NCBI GenBank assembly: GCA_025923195.1 | Contig: JAICGJ010000006.1 | Location: 1 to 64,000 of the forward strand | DNA length: 64,000 nucleotides | Reading direction: 5' to 3' | Source of the DNA: Chryseolinea sp. | GTDB lineage: Bacteria; Bacteroidota; Bacteroidia; Cytophagales; Cyclobacteriaceae | In this document: in pieces, positions 26,927 to 37,073 of the stretch | Layout: each line of letters begins with the position of its first letter | Numbering within the stretch: position 1 is the stretch's first letter | Notes under the pieces: generated by a model | Seen by the model: only the letters and a program-made list of their open reading frames with translations | What the model was told of the DNA's origin: nothing | Database searches by the model: none | Made by a program: the position numbers and the translations under genes

Positions 26927-27007
26927 CTAACGGCCAGGAATATTCTGCAGGTCAGGATTGGGTATGAATGCGAACAATAGACCGACTATGATCATGAATA
27001 TGGACAC
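26927..27007 (-). CDS. Possible small single-helix membrane protein
   Basis: A 26-codon frame from GTG 27007 (22 from ATG 26995) overlaps the stop of the M19 dipeptidase gene (TAGTG). It encodes one strongly hydrophobic stretch (IFMIIVGLLFAFIP) and a polar tail NPDLQNIPGR. The same frame stays open upstream inside the dipeptidase gene (KISKESLGL) but without an ATG. The coupling, amphipathic layout and position suggest a real small protein; its length makes chance occurrence possible. Confidence 0.3.
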   Translation of the reverse strand: MSIFMIIVGLLFAFIPNPDLQNIPGR

Positions 27008-28077
27008 TAAACCCAGGCTTTCCTTAGAAATCTTAACCAGTTTCCATGCATGACATTTTCGATGTCCTCGGGCCTATATCCTCTGTTTGACAGCAGATTT
27101 GGTATTTTCTGCAAATCTGCAATGGTTTCAAGATCGTATGGACATTGTTCTTTTCCGAACGCCCCGTCGAGGTCTGACCCGATGCCAATGTGTAAGGAAT
27201 TCCCGGCAAGTTGGCAAATATGGTCCATATGATCGATAACCTTTTCCAGATCGCAGTTCATTCCTTTAGGCGTGGATTCTTTTTTTATCCAATTGGGCAC
27301 CATCATCCATGCATCCAGGACACCCCCGATAACACTACCCCGGCTGATGAGCTCCCTCAATTGTTCATCGTTGAACTGACGATTGTGATCTACCAACGCC
27401 CTGCAGTTATGGTGACTTGCCCACACATAGCCATAAAAATTATCCATTGCTTCCCAAAAGCTCTCATCGCATAAATGCGTTGCATCCAGAATAATATTCA
27501 GCCTTTCCATTTCCTTGAGCAGTTCCCTTCCATCATTGCCCAGCCCTCCAGTTGCATTTGTTCCTTGCGCGTAACGACCTGGACCATAGTGGGCGGGACC
27601 GAGTGCCCTGAGACCGTAGGCATAAGCCTGTTCAAGGTGGTTTAATGTTACAATGGAATCCGCGCCCTCCAGGCTCAAAATATAGCCAATGGCTTTTGAC
27701 GAAACCGGGCCGTCATCATTCCAGTATCGCAAGTGATTTTCCAGCGTATTCCGGTCAATAATTTGCGAAAGCTCGCCTGCATCTTCCATAGCCTTGTACC
27801 ATGCAAGTTGTGCCTGCGTCTGAGCCCATGCCTGCTCTGGCGAGTGCCAGCCAGGAAGGGGATTACCAGGCGCAACGTAACGCGCGATCTGTGTAGCCAC
27901 CACCAGCCCAATTTCTCCCCGGCGCAATTCGGGAAAACATACAACGTTATTTCCCCGGTCGGGCTTGTCAGTCATTTCTTTTTCGCGCTCCCTGATCTCC
28001 CGGATGGATTTTCGCAAATCGCGGTTCCATTCCATAGCATTCATACTTAGGTCAAGGTGCGCATCGATGGTAAACAT
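27007..28077 (-). CDS. M19 family membrane-dipeptidase-like enzyme
   Basis: 356 residues. Renal-dipeptidase motifs: IDAHLDLSMNA (HxD metal pair; Leu occupies the variable position), LSLEGADSI with bridging Glu, LDATHLCDESFW, ASHHNCRALVDHNRQ (HH and the following His) and IGIGSDLDGAFG with a metal Asp. There is no signal peptide, so it is cytoplasmic, unlike many family members. M19 enzymes cleave dipeptides, including D-amino-acid-containing ones. Stands between DUF4159 and the S41 operon on the same strand with 91 bp to DUF4159. Confidence 0.9.
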   Translation of the reverse strand: MFTIDAHLDLSMNAMEWNRDLRKSIREIREREKEMTDKPDRGNNVVCFPELRRGEIGLVVATQIARYVAPGNPLPGWHSPEQAWAQTQAQLAWYKAMEDAGELSQIIDRNTLENHLRYWNDDGPVSSKAIGYILSLEGADSIVTLNHLEQAYAYGLRALGPAHYGPGRYAQGTNATGGLGNDGRELLKEMERLNIILDATHLCDESFWEAMDNFYGYVWASHHNCRALVDHNRQFNDEQLRELISRGSVIGGVLDAWMMVPNWIKKESTPKGMNCDLEKVIDHMDHICQLAGNSLHIGIGSDLDGAFGKEQCPYDLETIADLQKIPNLLSNRGYRPEDIENVMHGNWLRFLRKAWV

Positions 28078-28168
28078 TGTGCTTCAAATTAAGTTATTTG
28101 CTGGCTTTAAGAAATTCGCATCTAAAATCGTCATGCACTTGCTGTGGACTATCGACAATAGTCGTCGA

Positions 28169-28792
28169 CTATCTCATCAGTGCATACATGACAATGTTGA
28201 CACTAAACCGGGTGTTGTCAAATTTATAGAATCGCTTGTTACGAAAATCATAGTCCCATTCACATCCGTAGTCCTTATTGCTATAAAGGACGCCAATTTT
28301 TCCGTTGATTTCTATGGCCTTCAAGTAGTCATGGACAATATCATCGCCCCAGCCATTGAGTTCCTGGCCCGTCGTAGGCGGACCATCAAATTTGAAAAAG
28401 GCGGAATACAACGGATGGTTAGAGGGAATTTTTTTTAATTCATTAATCCCAAAAATTTTCGCCATTTGTGCCTCGAATGATTTTGCAAAAAGACCATCGA
28501 TATCGTGGTTGCAATCATCAACAAAAATGAAACCGCCATTTCGAATATATTTCTCAAAATTATCGCTCTCCTGCCGAGTAAATTCCACCAATTTGTGGCC
28601 GGTCAGATAGCAAAATGGACAATTGAAGATATCAGTGGTGCTGAGGGGTACAATGTTTTCCTGAGGATCAACGGGTAGGGTAGTGTATTCAATCAGTGAG
28701 TTTAGGATATTGGAAGGCATGCGCTGATCAACATCCCAGTCGCCTGACTCATATTGGAGTCGCGTAAAGAAAAATTTATTGGCAGTGGTCAT
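28169..28792 (-). CDS. DUF4159 domain protein
   Basis: 207 residues, without signal peptide. It matches the DUF4159 fold (glutamine-amidotransferase-like): FFFTRLQYESGDWDVDQRMP, LVEFTRQESDNFEKYIRNGGFIFVDDCN, then NHPLYSAFFKF. In Bacteroidota such proteins occur near MoxR/VWA gradient clusters, but no such genes are here. Function unknown. It lies 74 bp downstream of the TldE copy 2 gene on the same strand. Confidence 0.8.
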   Translation of the reverse strand: MTTANKFFFTRLQYESGDWDVDQRMPSNILNSLIEYTTLPVDPQENIVPLSTTDIFNCPFCYLTGHKLVEFTRQESDNFEKYIRNGGFIFVDDCNHDIDGLFAKSFEAQMAKIFGINELKKIPSNHPLYSAFFKFDGPPTTGQELNGWGDDIVHDYLKAIEINGKIGVLYSNKDYGCEWDYDFRNKRFYKFDNTRFSVNIVMYALMR

Positions 28793-28866
28793 AGTGATGC
28801 CATGTAGCCATACCTGTAAATGTGCTAAAAGTTATTAATATGAGGATTCGCCGTTGTTAACACGAA

Positions 28867-30201
28867 TCAAACGGCATCGGACAAGCTTGTAAAAGTAAAA
28901 TCCCTGATCTTCATAGGAGGCAGCAGGTAATTTGTGTTGGTCTCTACACTCACTGTTCTCTCCGGACGGCCTAGCTCTTCGAGGTTATTCAGCATAATGA
29001 CCGGGCTCTCGTTGAAACGGAAATTTTTGATAGGGAATTTGATGATGCCGTTTTCAATGTAGAAGGTTCCATCCCGCGTTAAGCCGGTCAGTAATAATGT
29101 TTGAGGATCGACATTACGGATATACCACAACCTGGTGACCAGAATTCCTTTTTTTGTGTCTTTGATGAGCTGTTCCAGTGTTTTAGAACCTCCATCCATA
29201 ATAACAGCATCAGGCGACGGAATAGCTTTAACTCCTTTTTTTTGTGCCCAGAATCTCGAGTATGTTAGATTCTTTACGACACCCTTTTCAATCCAGCTGA
29301 CTTTTTCGTGAGGCCTGCCATCTGAAGCCCAGGGACTAGTGGGCAGTTCGGGGTGCCATGGATCCGAATACATCGTAACACGTTCATCGACAAGTTTCTC
29401 CCCCAGGCTGGTTTTGCCGCCTGGCTTGCTCAAGAAACTTCTGCCTTCATCGGCCTGTCTCGCGTCTAGCCCAAATAGAATATTTTCGAGCAGGACGGCA
29501 GCGGCAGCAGGTTCCAGGATAACTGTATACTTTCCAGGCTCAATTGCCTGCGCTGTTGCGGATTTCAACCCCTTGTCGGCCGCAATTTTTGTTACGGCCA
29601 TAGCATCTAGTTTGGTGACATCATTATATCCGCGTGTAGCATAACCGGATCCTTTTCCGTCCTGCGTACGCATGGTTACAGAAAAATTCACGTTCGTCGC
29701 CGTATTATATGCAAACAACCCTTTCGAATTCATCATAGCGGCAAATCCATTTCTGTCCTCCAGAAATCCAGCAGAAATGAGATTGGCATCTTTGGCGACC
29801 TGTAAGCTCTGTGCTACGGCGTCGGCTCTAATTTTAGGGGTGATGGCCGCTGTTGCTGGAACGAAGGTGATGGAATCAGGATATATCTGCGGACCAAGAA
29901 ATGACACAAATTCGGGGTTTTCCGGAGCAAGCTGAGCTAATTCTTCCGATCTCCGGACAACTTTCTCCAGGGAGGCGGCATCCAGCTCGTTGATCGTAGC
30001 GACCCCTAACTTTTTTCCAAAGGCCGAAGAAACAACAAGATTTGTTTGGCTTATTCCTCCACTTGTTGAAACGGCATTGCGCGCATAGCGGATATTACCA
30101 TTATGGCTACCGTTGATATTGACTTCACATTCATCGGCCCTCGAATAACTCAATATTTTTTTTAGTAAAGCATGGGCTTCGTCTTTAGTGAGAATAGCCA
30201 T
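28867..30201 (-). CDS. TldE/PmbA-type subunit, copy 2
   Basis: 444 residues of the TldD/PmbA superfamily without the HExxH motif, hence the non-metal (TldE-like) partner. It starts 1 bp after the TldD copy 2 stop and aligns closely with the copy at 31852: YARNAVST, ELAQLAPENPEF, EPGKYTVILEPAAAAVLLENILFGLDARQADEGRSFLSKPGG and LLLTGLTRDGTFYIENG. TldD/TldE heterodimers degrade unfolded peptides and mature some modified peptides. No signal peptide is visible, in contrast with its TldD partner. Last gene of a four-gene operon. Confidence 0.92.
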   Translation of the reverse strand: MAILTKDEAHALLKKILSYSRADECEVNINGSHNGNIRYARNAVSTSGGISQTNLVVSSAFGKKLGVATINELDAASLEKVVRRSEELAQLAPENPEFVSFLGPQIYPDSITFVPATAAITPKIRADAVAQSLQVAKDANLISAGFLEDRNGFAAMMNSKGLFAYNTATNVNFSVTMRTQDGKGSGYATRGYNDVTKLDAMAVTKIAADKGLKSATAQAIEPGKYTVILEPAAAAVLLENILFGLDARQADEGRSFLSKPGGKTSLGEKLVDERVTMYSDPWHPELPTSPWASDGRPHEKVSWIEKGVVKNLTYSRFWAQKKGVKAIPSPDAVIMDGGSKTLEQLIKDTKKGILVTRLWYIRNVDPQTLLLTGLTRDGTFYIENGIIKFPIKNFRFNESPVIMLNNLEELGRPERTVSVETNTNYLLPPMKIRDFTFTSLSDAV

Positions 30202-30202
30202 A

Positions 30203-31840
30203 TTATCCTAGTTTTCTTGCTGTATTAATTACGTTAACCCCGTTAAACCTCGCAGTCGAAGAACCATGCGATACTGAACTGGTTTGCATTGGCTGACCTT
30301 TTCCATCGAAGAACGATCCTCCCAGTCGGTAGTCACTCTCATCGGCGATACCTGCGCACGAGTTCCAAAACTCCTGAGTATTGGATTGATACGCAACGTC
30401 CTTAAGCATACCAGCGATCTTTCCGTTCTTTATCTCATAATACAACTGGCCGCCAAATTGAAAATTGTAGCGTTGTTGATCGATGGAAAATGATCCATCT
30501 CCAATGATATAGATACCTTTCTCGACTCCCTTGATCAAATCGTCGATGCTTTTTTTCTCTTTTCCAGGCATAAGGGAAATATTGGGCATCCTTTGGAATT
30601 GAACGCTGCTCCAATTGTCAGCATAGCAACATCCCTGTGATTCGTTTAGTCCGAGAATGTGTGCCTGATCGCGTATGGCCTGATAGTTGACCAATAGGCC
30701 ACCTTTGATCACATCCCAGCGTCCGCATTTTACACCTTCATCATCGTAACCTGCGGCTCCCAACGATCCAGGTTGTGTTTTGTCTGCAAAAATGTTTACG
30801 ATGTTGTTCCCGTAGTTGAATTTTTTAGACTCCCATTTATCCAGCGTCAGGAAGCTTGTGCCGGCAAAGTTAGCCTCATACCCCAGCACGCGATCCAATT
30901 CTGTGGGATGGCCGGTCGATTCATGTATGGTCAGCCATAGGTGCGAAGGATCAAGAATCAAATCGTATTTGCCTGGTTCGACTGATTTTGCCGTTAGCTT
31001 TTCCGCTGACTGGGCCGCCGCCGCTTTCGCGTCTTCAAGCATGTCGTAACGATCCTTATAGAGGGTTGTTATGCCTTTGATTTTATCTTGGGGACGCGCT
31101 TCCAGGTATTCGTATCCCAGTCCCATTGGCGCACTTAAAGCATTTCGTGTCTCAAATTTTCCTGATGCGGAGTCGATCTTCGTGATAAAGAAGGTGGGCC
31201 AAATACGGTGAATGTCCTGATCTATATATGATCCATCGGTAGATGCGAAATATTTTTGCTCATTTACCATGAAAAGGTAGGAGTTGATAAAGTCCGCGCC
31301 TCCCTTCATGGCAGCATCATTCACACTCAATAACAGATCCACCTTTTCCTTGATTGGAATTTCAAATGCATTTTTTTCAATAGGCGCCCTCCAGCTTACC
31401 TCACCGTGCCCTTTCTGGGGTGCCAGCCTGACCGGTTCTGTTAGCAATCGCGAATTTTCTTTGGCGATGGCAACAGCGAGTTCTGCTGTCTTTGAAACGC
31501 TGTCATTATCCATTTTGTCGGTGGCTGCGAATCCCCAACTGCCATTAGCAATAACGCGTATACCCATTCCGTATGATTCCGTATTGACAATATTTTCAAC
31601 CCTGTCTTCACGGGTAATGATGTACTGATTGAGATATCGTCCAATGCGGACATCCGTATACGTAGCACCCTTCGCTCGGGCGGCATTCAAACCGACATCT
31701 GCCAATTTTTTCTTTGTTGACACATCGACACGTTCAAGAGACCGTTCAACGGATATGGGGCTGCCAATAAGTGGTATCCCGGGCAAAATCGAGGCTGTTG
31801 CGCCTAGCCCGGCAAGGTATATAAAATCTCTCCTTTTCAA
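30203..31840 (-). CDS. TldD-family metalloprotease subunit, copy 2, with Tat-like N-terminus
   Basis: 545 residues. The zinc motif HESTGH (306-311) with GHPTELDRVLGYEANFAG and a late Cys in FWNSC mark the catalytic TldD subunit. It starts at TTG with MKRRDFIYLAGLGATASILPG: two Arg then a hydrophobic stretch, resembling a Tat signal. It sits in the order TldD1-TldE1-TldD2-TldE2 with gaps of 21, 11 and 1 bp. The catalytic subunit seems exported while the TldE partner has no signal. Copy 1 at 33208 is its close paralogue. Confidence 0.92.
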   Translation of the reverse strand: MKRRDFIYLAGLGATASILPGIPLIGSPISVERSLERVDVSTKKKLADVGLNAARAKGATYTDVRIGRYLNQYIITREDRVENIVNTESYGMGIRVIANGSWGFAATDKMDNDSVSKTAELAVAIAKENSRLLTEPVRLAPQKGHGEVSWRAPIEKNAFEIPIKEKVDLLLSVNDAAMKGGADFINSYLFMVNEQKYFASTDGSYIDQDIHRIWPTFFITKIDSASGKFETRNALSAPMGLGYEYLEARPQDKIKGITTLYKDRYDMLEDAKAAAAQSAEKLTAKSVEPGKYDLILDPSHLWLTIHESTGHPTELDRVLGYEANFAGTSFLTLDKWESKKFNYGNNIVNIFADKTQPGSLGAAGYDDEGVKCGRWDVIKGGLLVNYQAIRDQAHILGLNESQGCCYADNWSSVQFQRMPNISLMPGKEKKSIDDLIKGVEKGIYIIGDGSFSIDQQRYNFQFGGQLYYEIKNGKIAGMLKDVAYQSNTQEFWNSCAGIADESDYRLGGSFFDGKGQPMQTSSVSHGSSTARFNGVNVINTARKLG

Positions 31841-31851
31841 AGTCTTCGTGA

Positions 31852-33186
31852 TTAAATTGCGTCTGATAAGCTTGTGAAAGTAAAGTCCCGGATTTTCATA
31901 TAAGGCAAAAAGAAATTTACGCCGCCACCTCCTGCACTGACTCGAACCTGTTTTCCGAGGGTTTCTAAGTTGTTGAGCATGATGACGGGACTTTCGTTGA
32001 AGCGGAAATTTTTGATCGGATGCTTTATTTTACCGTTTTCAATATAGAAAGTTCCATCTCGTGTTAGACCCGTATACAACAATGTTTGAGGATCAACGGT
32101 ACGGATATACCAGAAACGGGTTACTAAGATTCCCTTTTTGGTGTCTCTGATCATATCATCAAGGGATGCAGATCCTCCATCCATAATAGCATTGCCGGGA
32201 AACGGTACCGATTCCACATGCTTTTTTGATGCCCAATATCGGTCATAGAAGATATTTTTCACTACCCCATTTCGGATGATATCCATCTTTTTTCTTGCTT
32301 GTCCATCAGGCGTCCATGGTGCCGCGGGTACTTCACTGTGCGTTGGGTCCGTATAAAAGTTGATTCGTTCGTCATAGATTTTTTCGCCCAGTTTTGTTCC
32401 ACCCCCTTTTTTTGAAAGAAAACTTCTGCCTTCGTCGGCAGGCCGGGCATTCATATTGAATAACATGTTTCGCAAGAGCTCCGCTGACGCCGCGGGCTCA
32501 AGGATCACGGTATATTTGCCGGGCTCTATGGCTTTTGCATTTCGCGAATGTAGCGCCTTGTCAATGGCAACTAGCGATGCTTCGCCTATGTCCAGTTTAG
32601 TAACGTCATTAAAGTCGCGCGTTACCCATCCCGAGCCTGTGCCATCATCGGTTCGCATGGTTGCGGTGTATGTAACGTTAGTTGACTGATTGTATGCGAA
32701 CAATCCTTTACTATTCATCATGGCGGCAACGCTAGTCTCATCCACGAGAAATCCAGCCGCTGTAACACCTTTATTACGCGCAAGCTTTATACTGTTCGCC
32801 GCTGCATTAGCGCGAAAGTCTGGGGTAATTTTTGAAGTGGCTTCGGCATAAGTCGTGGATTCACCATAAGTCTGTTGAGGAAGCGGTTCCATGAATTCCG
32901 GATTTTCCGGGGCCAGAGTAGCCAGTTCCTCCGACATCCTGACTACCTTTTCAAGCGAAGCATCATCAAATTCATTTATTGTTGCAGTTCCTGATTTTTT
33001 CCCGAAATACGATTGCACTATCAGTGTAGCATCGTTGTTTTCGCCCGCGGTGGACACACTGTTGCGCGCGTAGCGGATATTTCCAATCGCCGCTCCCGTA
33101 AGGATAACTTCACAACCATCAGCTTTCGAGAACTTGACGACTTTTTCCAGTATTTGCCTGGCTTCCTCTTTTGAATATAACGACAT
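31852..33186 (-). CDS. TldE/PmbA-type subunit, copy 1
   Basis: 444 residues, identical in length to the TldE copy at 28867 and similar throughout (YARNSVST, ELATLAPENPEF, EPGKYTVILEPAASAELLRNMLFNMNARPADEGRSFLSKKGG). No HExxH, so it is the non-catalytic partner. It starts with ATG 21 bp after the TldD copy 1 stop and 11 bp before TldD copy 2. A duplication of the whole TldD-TldE pair explains the layout. Confidence 0.92.
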   Translation of the reverse strand: MSLYSKEEARQILEKVVKFSKADGCEVILTGAAIGNIRYARNSVSTAGENNDATLIVQSYFGKKSGTATINEFDDASLEKVVRMSEELATLAPENPEFMEPLPQQTYGESTTYAEATSKITPDFRANAAANSIKLARNKGVTAAGFLVDETSVAAMMNSKGLFAYNQSTNVTYTATMRTDDGTGSGWVTRDFNDVTKLDIGEASLVAIDKALHSRNAKAIEPGKYTVILEPAASAELLRNMLFNMNARPADEGRSFLSKKGGGTKLGEKIYDERINFYTDPTHSEVPAAPWTPDGQARKKMDIIRNGVVKNIFYDRYWASKKHVESVPFPGNAIMDGGSASLDDMIRDTKKGILVTRFWYIRTVDPQTLLYTGLTRDGTFYIENGKIKHPIKNFRFNESPVIMLNNLETLGKQVRVSAGGGGVNFFLPYMKIRDFTFTSLSDAI

Positions 33187-33207
33187 GGTTAGTGCTAATG
33201 AAAAGTT

Positions 33208-34842
33208 TTAAATTGTTCTTGCCGTATTGATGACGTTAATTCCATTAAACCTAGTCGTTGAACTACCGTGGGAAACAGCGCTCACCTGCGAGGGTTGACC
33301 CTTTCCATCAAAAAAAGATCCAAAGAGACGATAGTCTGTTTCATCGCATATCTTGACACAGCTATTCCAAAATTCTTGCGTATTCGACTGGTAGGCAACA
33401 TCATTTAGCATTCCTGCAATGGCACCGTTCTTAATTTCGTAGAAAAGAGTTCCACCGAATTGAAAATTGTAGCGTTGCTGATCAATGGAGTATGAGCCGC
33501 GTCCCGCTATATAAATTCCCTTTTCGACATCTCTGATCATTTGGTCGATAGTGTATTTATCCTTTCCGGGTGTCAGCGATACGTTGGGCATTCTTTGGAA
33601 TTGTACGTCACTCCAGCTTTGCGCATAGCAACAGCCATGCGATTCATTCTGGTTAAGGATATGCGCCTGATCACGTATAGCCTGATAGTTGACAAGGACG
33701 CCTTCTTTAATCAAGTCCCACTGTCTGCATTTTACGCCTTCATCGTCATATCCAGCGGCGCCCAGGGACCGCGGCTGAGTCTTGTCAGCAAAGATGTTTA
33801 CAATCTTGCTTCCATAATTAAAGTTGCCAGCCTTCCATTTGTCCATGGTTGCAAAACTGGTACCGGCGTAGTTTGCTTCATATCCAAGAACCCTGTCGAG
33901 CTCCAGCGGGTGACCAACAGACTCATGGATCGTAAGGCCAAGATGGTTCGGTTCCAGTATAATATCATACTTCCCCGGCTCAACTGATTTTGCACCGATC
34001 ATCGCCTTCGTTTGCTGCGCGGCTGCTATTGAATCCTCTATCAGATCATAACTATTTCTATACAGGGTAATACCCTCCGGGCCCTGAACTTTGTCTTTCG
34101 CTTTTGGGATCATGTATTCATACCCCATACCCATCGGTGCGCTAAGCGCCTGCCTGGTCTTGAACGTTCCTGAATTTCTGTCCGTTGTGGTAACCGTGAA
34201 TGTCGGCCAGATCCGGTGAATATCCTGATCGATATAAGAACCATCGGTGGACGCAAAATATTTTTGCTCATTTACCTGAAAGAGGTTTGAGCTAATAAAA
34301 TTTGCTCCCTTTTCAAGGGCCGCCGCGTTAGCTCTTAACAAGAGGTCGACTTTTTCCGAAACGGGCACTGAAAAAGGATTTATCTCTATCGGTGTTTTCC
34401 AGATGACTTCCCCATGGGCCTTTGCTGGAGCAAGTCGAACGGGTTCCGTTTGAAACTTTGAATTAGCTTTGGCAATAGCCGCCGCTTGCTGGGATGTACT
34501 TTTGATTGCATCCTCGGTTACAATATTAGTGGATGCAAATCCCCACGTTCCGTTCACAATCACTCTTATACCCACGCCGAACGACTCAGTATTGACAATA
34601 TTTTGAACCTTATTCTCCCGTGTAGTAAGAAATTGGTTCAAGTATCTGCCGATGCGAACGTCTGCATATGTTGCTCCCATCGACTTGGCGGCATTTAGTG
34701 CGACGTCGGCCAATTTTTTTTTCTGACTTGCATCCAAACGTTCCTCTGCAGCCAACGTGATGGGTATGCTATTTCCGATTACTGGTATGAGCATACCCCC
34801 GATGCCCAGCCCGGTCAGTTCAATAAATTTCCTACGTTTCAA
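33208..34842 (-). CDS. TldD-family metalloprotease subunit, copy 1, with Tat-like N-terminus
   Basis: 544 residues, catalytic motif HESVGH at 306-311, third-ligand candidate Cys in FWNSC. It starts at TTG, as its paralogue does; no in-frame ATG exists upstream for over 20 codons. N-terminus MKRRKFIELTGLGIGGMLIP carries two Arg before a hydrophobic stretch, as in Tat signals, though the motif is short. First gene of the duplicated TldD/TldE operon. About 195 bp precede it with no strong TAnnTTTG site. Confidence 0.92.
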   Translation of the reverse strand: MKRRKFIELTGLGIGGMLIPVIGNSIPITLAAEERLDASQKKKLADVALNAAKSMGATYADVRIGRYLNQFLTTRENKVQNIVNTESFGVGIRVIVNGTWGFASTNIVTEDAIKSTSQQAAAIAKANSKFQTEPVRLAPAKAHGEVIWKTPIEINPFSVPVSEKVDLLLRANAAALEKGANFISSNLFQVNEQKYFASTDGSYIDQDIHRIWPTFTVTTTDRNSGTFKTRQALSAPMGMGYEYMIPKAKDKVQGPEGITLYRNSYDLIEDSIAAAQQTKAMIGAKSVEPGKYDIILEPNHLGLTIHESVGHPLELDRVLGYEANYAGTSFATMDKWKAGNFNYGSKIVNIFADKTQPRSLGAAGYDDEGVKCRQWDLIKEGVLVNYQAIRDQAHILNQNESHGCCYAQSWSDVQFQRMPNVSLTPGKDKYTIDQMIRDVEKGIYIAGRGSYSIDQQRYNFQFGGTLFYEIKNGAIAGMLNDVAYQSNTQEFWNSCVKICDETDYRLFGSFFDGKGQPSQVSAVSHGSSTTRFNGINVINTARTI

Positions 34843-35036
34843 AATATTGGGTTTTAAACTGCTATCCGGTTCATCGCCGGAGGAATCTCCGTGATCATTT
34901 TTCGCACATCAAACGATGTAAAAAAAAATCAACGTGCTTTCATATTTGTAAAATACTCAAAAATCAAAAAAGCGCACAGGTTTATCCATCTCGGACAGAC
35001 TTAATATTATATGAATGGTGATCGTCGGACCGGCGA

Positions 35037-36389
35037 TTATTTGGGCAGCGACGCGAAATCGAAAGAAGTCTCCAGGAACTTCGTGGTGAATTTGCCGGAA
35101 CGGAACGTTGGGTTGTCCATCAATTTGATGTGGAACGGTATGGTTGTTTTGACGCCCTCAATGACGAATTCCTGCAAAGCTCGTTTCATGCGAGTGATCA
35201 CCTCCTCGCGGGACTGGCCGGTAATGATGAGTTTTGCGATCATGGAGTCATAGTTTGGTGGAATAGTGTAACCAGCATAAACGTGACTATCGATTCGCAC
35301 GCCATGTCCACCCGGCATGTGAAGGTTGGTAATTTTTCCCGGCGAAGGACGAAACCCATTAGCGGGATCCTCCGCATTGATCCGGCATTCCATTGCAAAC
35401 ATCTTTGGAAAATAGTTTGTACCAGAAATTGGTACACCGGCGGCAACCTTAATTTGCTCTTTGATCAAGTCATAGTCGGTAACTTCCTCGGTGATAGGAT
35501 GTTCCACTTGAATGCGCGTGTTCATTTCCATGAAATAAAACTTTCCATGCTTATCCAGCAGAAACTCAATGGTCCCGGCGCCTTCGTAGTTGATTGCCTT
35601 CGCGCCCTTTACGGCCGCGTCGCCGATACGTTCACGCAGCTCCTGGTTAACCGCAGGTGACGGCGTTTCTTCGACGAGCTTCTGATGTCTGCGTTGAATC
35701 GAACAATCGCGTTCAGATAGATGGCATACCTTTCCATATTGATCGCCCACCACCTGGATCTCTATATGTCTTGGTTCCTCAATGAATTTTTCAAGATATA
35801 ACCCATCGTTACCGAAAGAGGCCGATGCCTCACGTCTTGCATCGTCCCATGCCTTCTTAAATTCTGAATCGGAGTTGACGATACGCATACCCTTTCCACC
35901 ACCTCCTGCTGTGGCCTTAAGGATGACAGGATAACCAATATTCTTTGCGAGCTTGAGGCCTTCATCAACTGACTCAAGCAAACCATCCGAACCTGGTATG
36001 GTGGGTACTCCTGCTTTTTTCATGGTATCTTTTGCTGTGGATTTGTCACCCATAGCCTCGATCATCGTGGGAGTTGGACCTATGAACTTAATGCCATATT
36101 CATGACATATTGCGGAGAACTCGGCTCTTTCTGAAAGAAAACCGTATCCGGGATGAATGGAGTCGGCGTTAGTAATTTCTGCGGCAGAAATGATACGCGG
36201 AATGTTGAGGTACGAATCCTTGCTGGGAGCATCGCCGATACAAACTGCCTCGTCGGCAAATCGAACATGCAGACTCTCACGGTCGGCTGTGGAATAAATG
36301 GCGACGGTTTTAATATCCATTTCACGGCATGTACGTATGACGCGCAATGCAATTTCTCCACGGTTGGCAATAAGTACTTTCTTGAACAT
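35037..36389 (-). CDS. accC: Acetyl-CoA carboxylase, biotin carboxylase subunit
   Basis: 450 residues from ATG 36389 (a TTG three codons earlier is less likely). Biotin carboxylase N-domain [24 protein letters not shown]-grasp [41 protein letters not shown] and [18 protein letters not shown], all as expected. It carboxylates the biotin on AccB in the first step of fatty acid synthesis. It lies 91 bp downstream of accB in the same operon. Confidence 0.97.
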   Translation of the reverse strand: MFKKVLIANRGEIALRVIRTCREMDIKTVAIYSTADRESLHVRFADEAVCIGDAPSKDSYLNIPRIISAAEITNADSIHPGYGFLSERAEFSAICHEYGIKFIGPTPTMIEAMGDKSTAKDTMKKAGVPTIPGSDGLLESVDEGLKLAKNIGYPVILKATAGGGGKGMRIVNSDSEFKKAWDDARREASASFGNDGLYLEKFIEEPRHIEIQVVGDQYGKVCHLSERDCSIQRRHQKLVEETPSPAVNQELRERIGDAAVKGAKAINYEGAGTIEFLLDKHGKFYFMEMNTRIQVEHPITEEVTDYDLIKEQIKVAAGVPISGTNYFPKMFAMECRINAEDPANGFRPSPGKITNLHMPGGHGVRIDSHVYAGYTIPPNYDSMIAKLIITGQSREEVITRMKRALQEFVIEGVKTTIPFHIKLMDNPTFRSGKFTTKFLETSFDFASLPK

Positions 36390-36480
36390 AGATTCCAATT
36401 AATTATATAATGATCAAATTCATGGTCGCAGGCACGACTCTGATATCCGAGCATGGTATTGCTGATGCCGTACGTATGAA

Positions 36481-37062
36481 CTAGTCTGGTTCCACAACAA
36501 ATAGCACTTGGTCGTATTCAACCGGCGTAGCATTTTCTAATGGAATTTTAACAATCGTACCCGATACTTCTGATTCAATTTCATTAAACAGCTTCATTGC
36601 CTCGATGATACAAACGGTTTGTCCTTTTGTGATCTTATCGCCTACAGAAACGAAAGGAGGGGTGTCGGGCGTTGAAGAACGGTAAAAAGTACCGATCATC
36701 GGGGATTTAATTTCTATAGTCTTTCTGGCCGGAGAGACCGATGCTGGAGGTTCAGGTCTGGACACAGGGGGAACTGGTGCTGAGGTAGGAGCAACAAGGG
36801 GAGCAACGGCCTGAATAGGCGCGGTCTGAGCTATTGCAGGGGACGACTTAAATATTTTTTGATCAGGTTCACGTTTTACGCTTAGCTTGAGTTCTTTAGT
36901 TTCAATGTTCACCTCATTTAGGCCAGACTTGGAGATGAAATCAATTAGGTCTCTTATTTCTGAAGTTTTCATTGAAGGGGGGGTTGCATTTGAATCAGAT
37001 GTTGCCCGTTCGGGCGACTCCTCTTTTGATATAGAAGCCTTTGATGCCTTTGTTTTGCTCAT
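36481..37062 (-). CDS. accB: Acetyl-CoA carboxylase, biotin carboxyl carrier protein
   Basis: 193 residues. An N-terminal acidic/Ser-rich leader, then [19 protein letters not shown], a Pro/Ala-rich linker (about 85-115) and the biotinyl domain with the biotin Lys in [12 protein letters not shown]. The N-terminal extension of about 30 residues before the usual start is somewhat long but common in the phylum. Starts 11 bp after efp. Confidence 0.96.
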   Translation of the reverse strand: MSKTKASKASISKEESPERATSDSNATPPSMKTSEIRDLIDFISKSGLNEVNIETKELKLSVKREPDQKIFKSSPAIAQTAPIQAVAPLVAPTSAPVPPVSRPEPPASVSPARKTIEIKSPMIGTFYRSSTPDTPPFVSVGDKITKGQTVCIIEAMKLFNEIESEVSGTIVKIPLENATPVEYDQVLFVVEPD

Positions 37063-37073
37063 TGAAAATAGAA

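Noticed and set aside
28147-28172. Palindromic GACTATCGAC repeats at the end of the DUF4159 gene
   Set aside because: The palindrome is short, overlaps the stop codon and lacks a T run on either strand.
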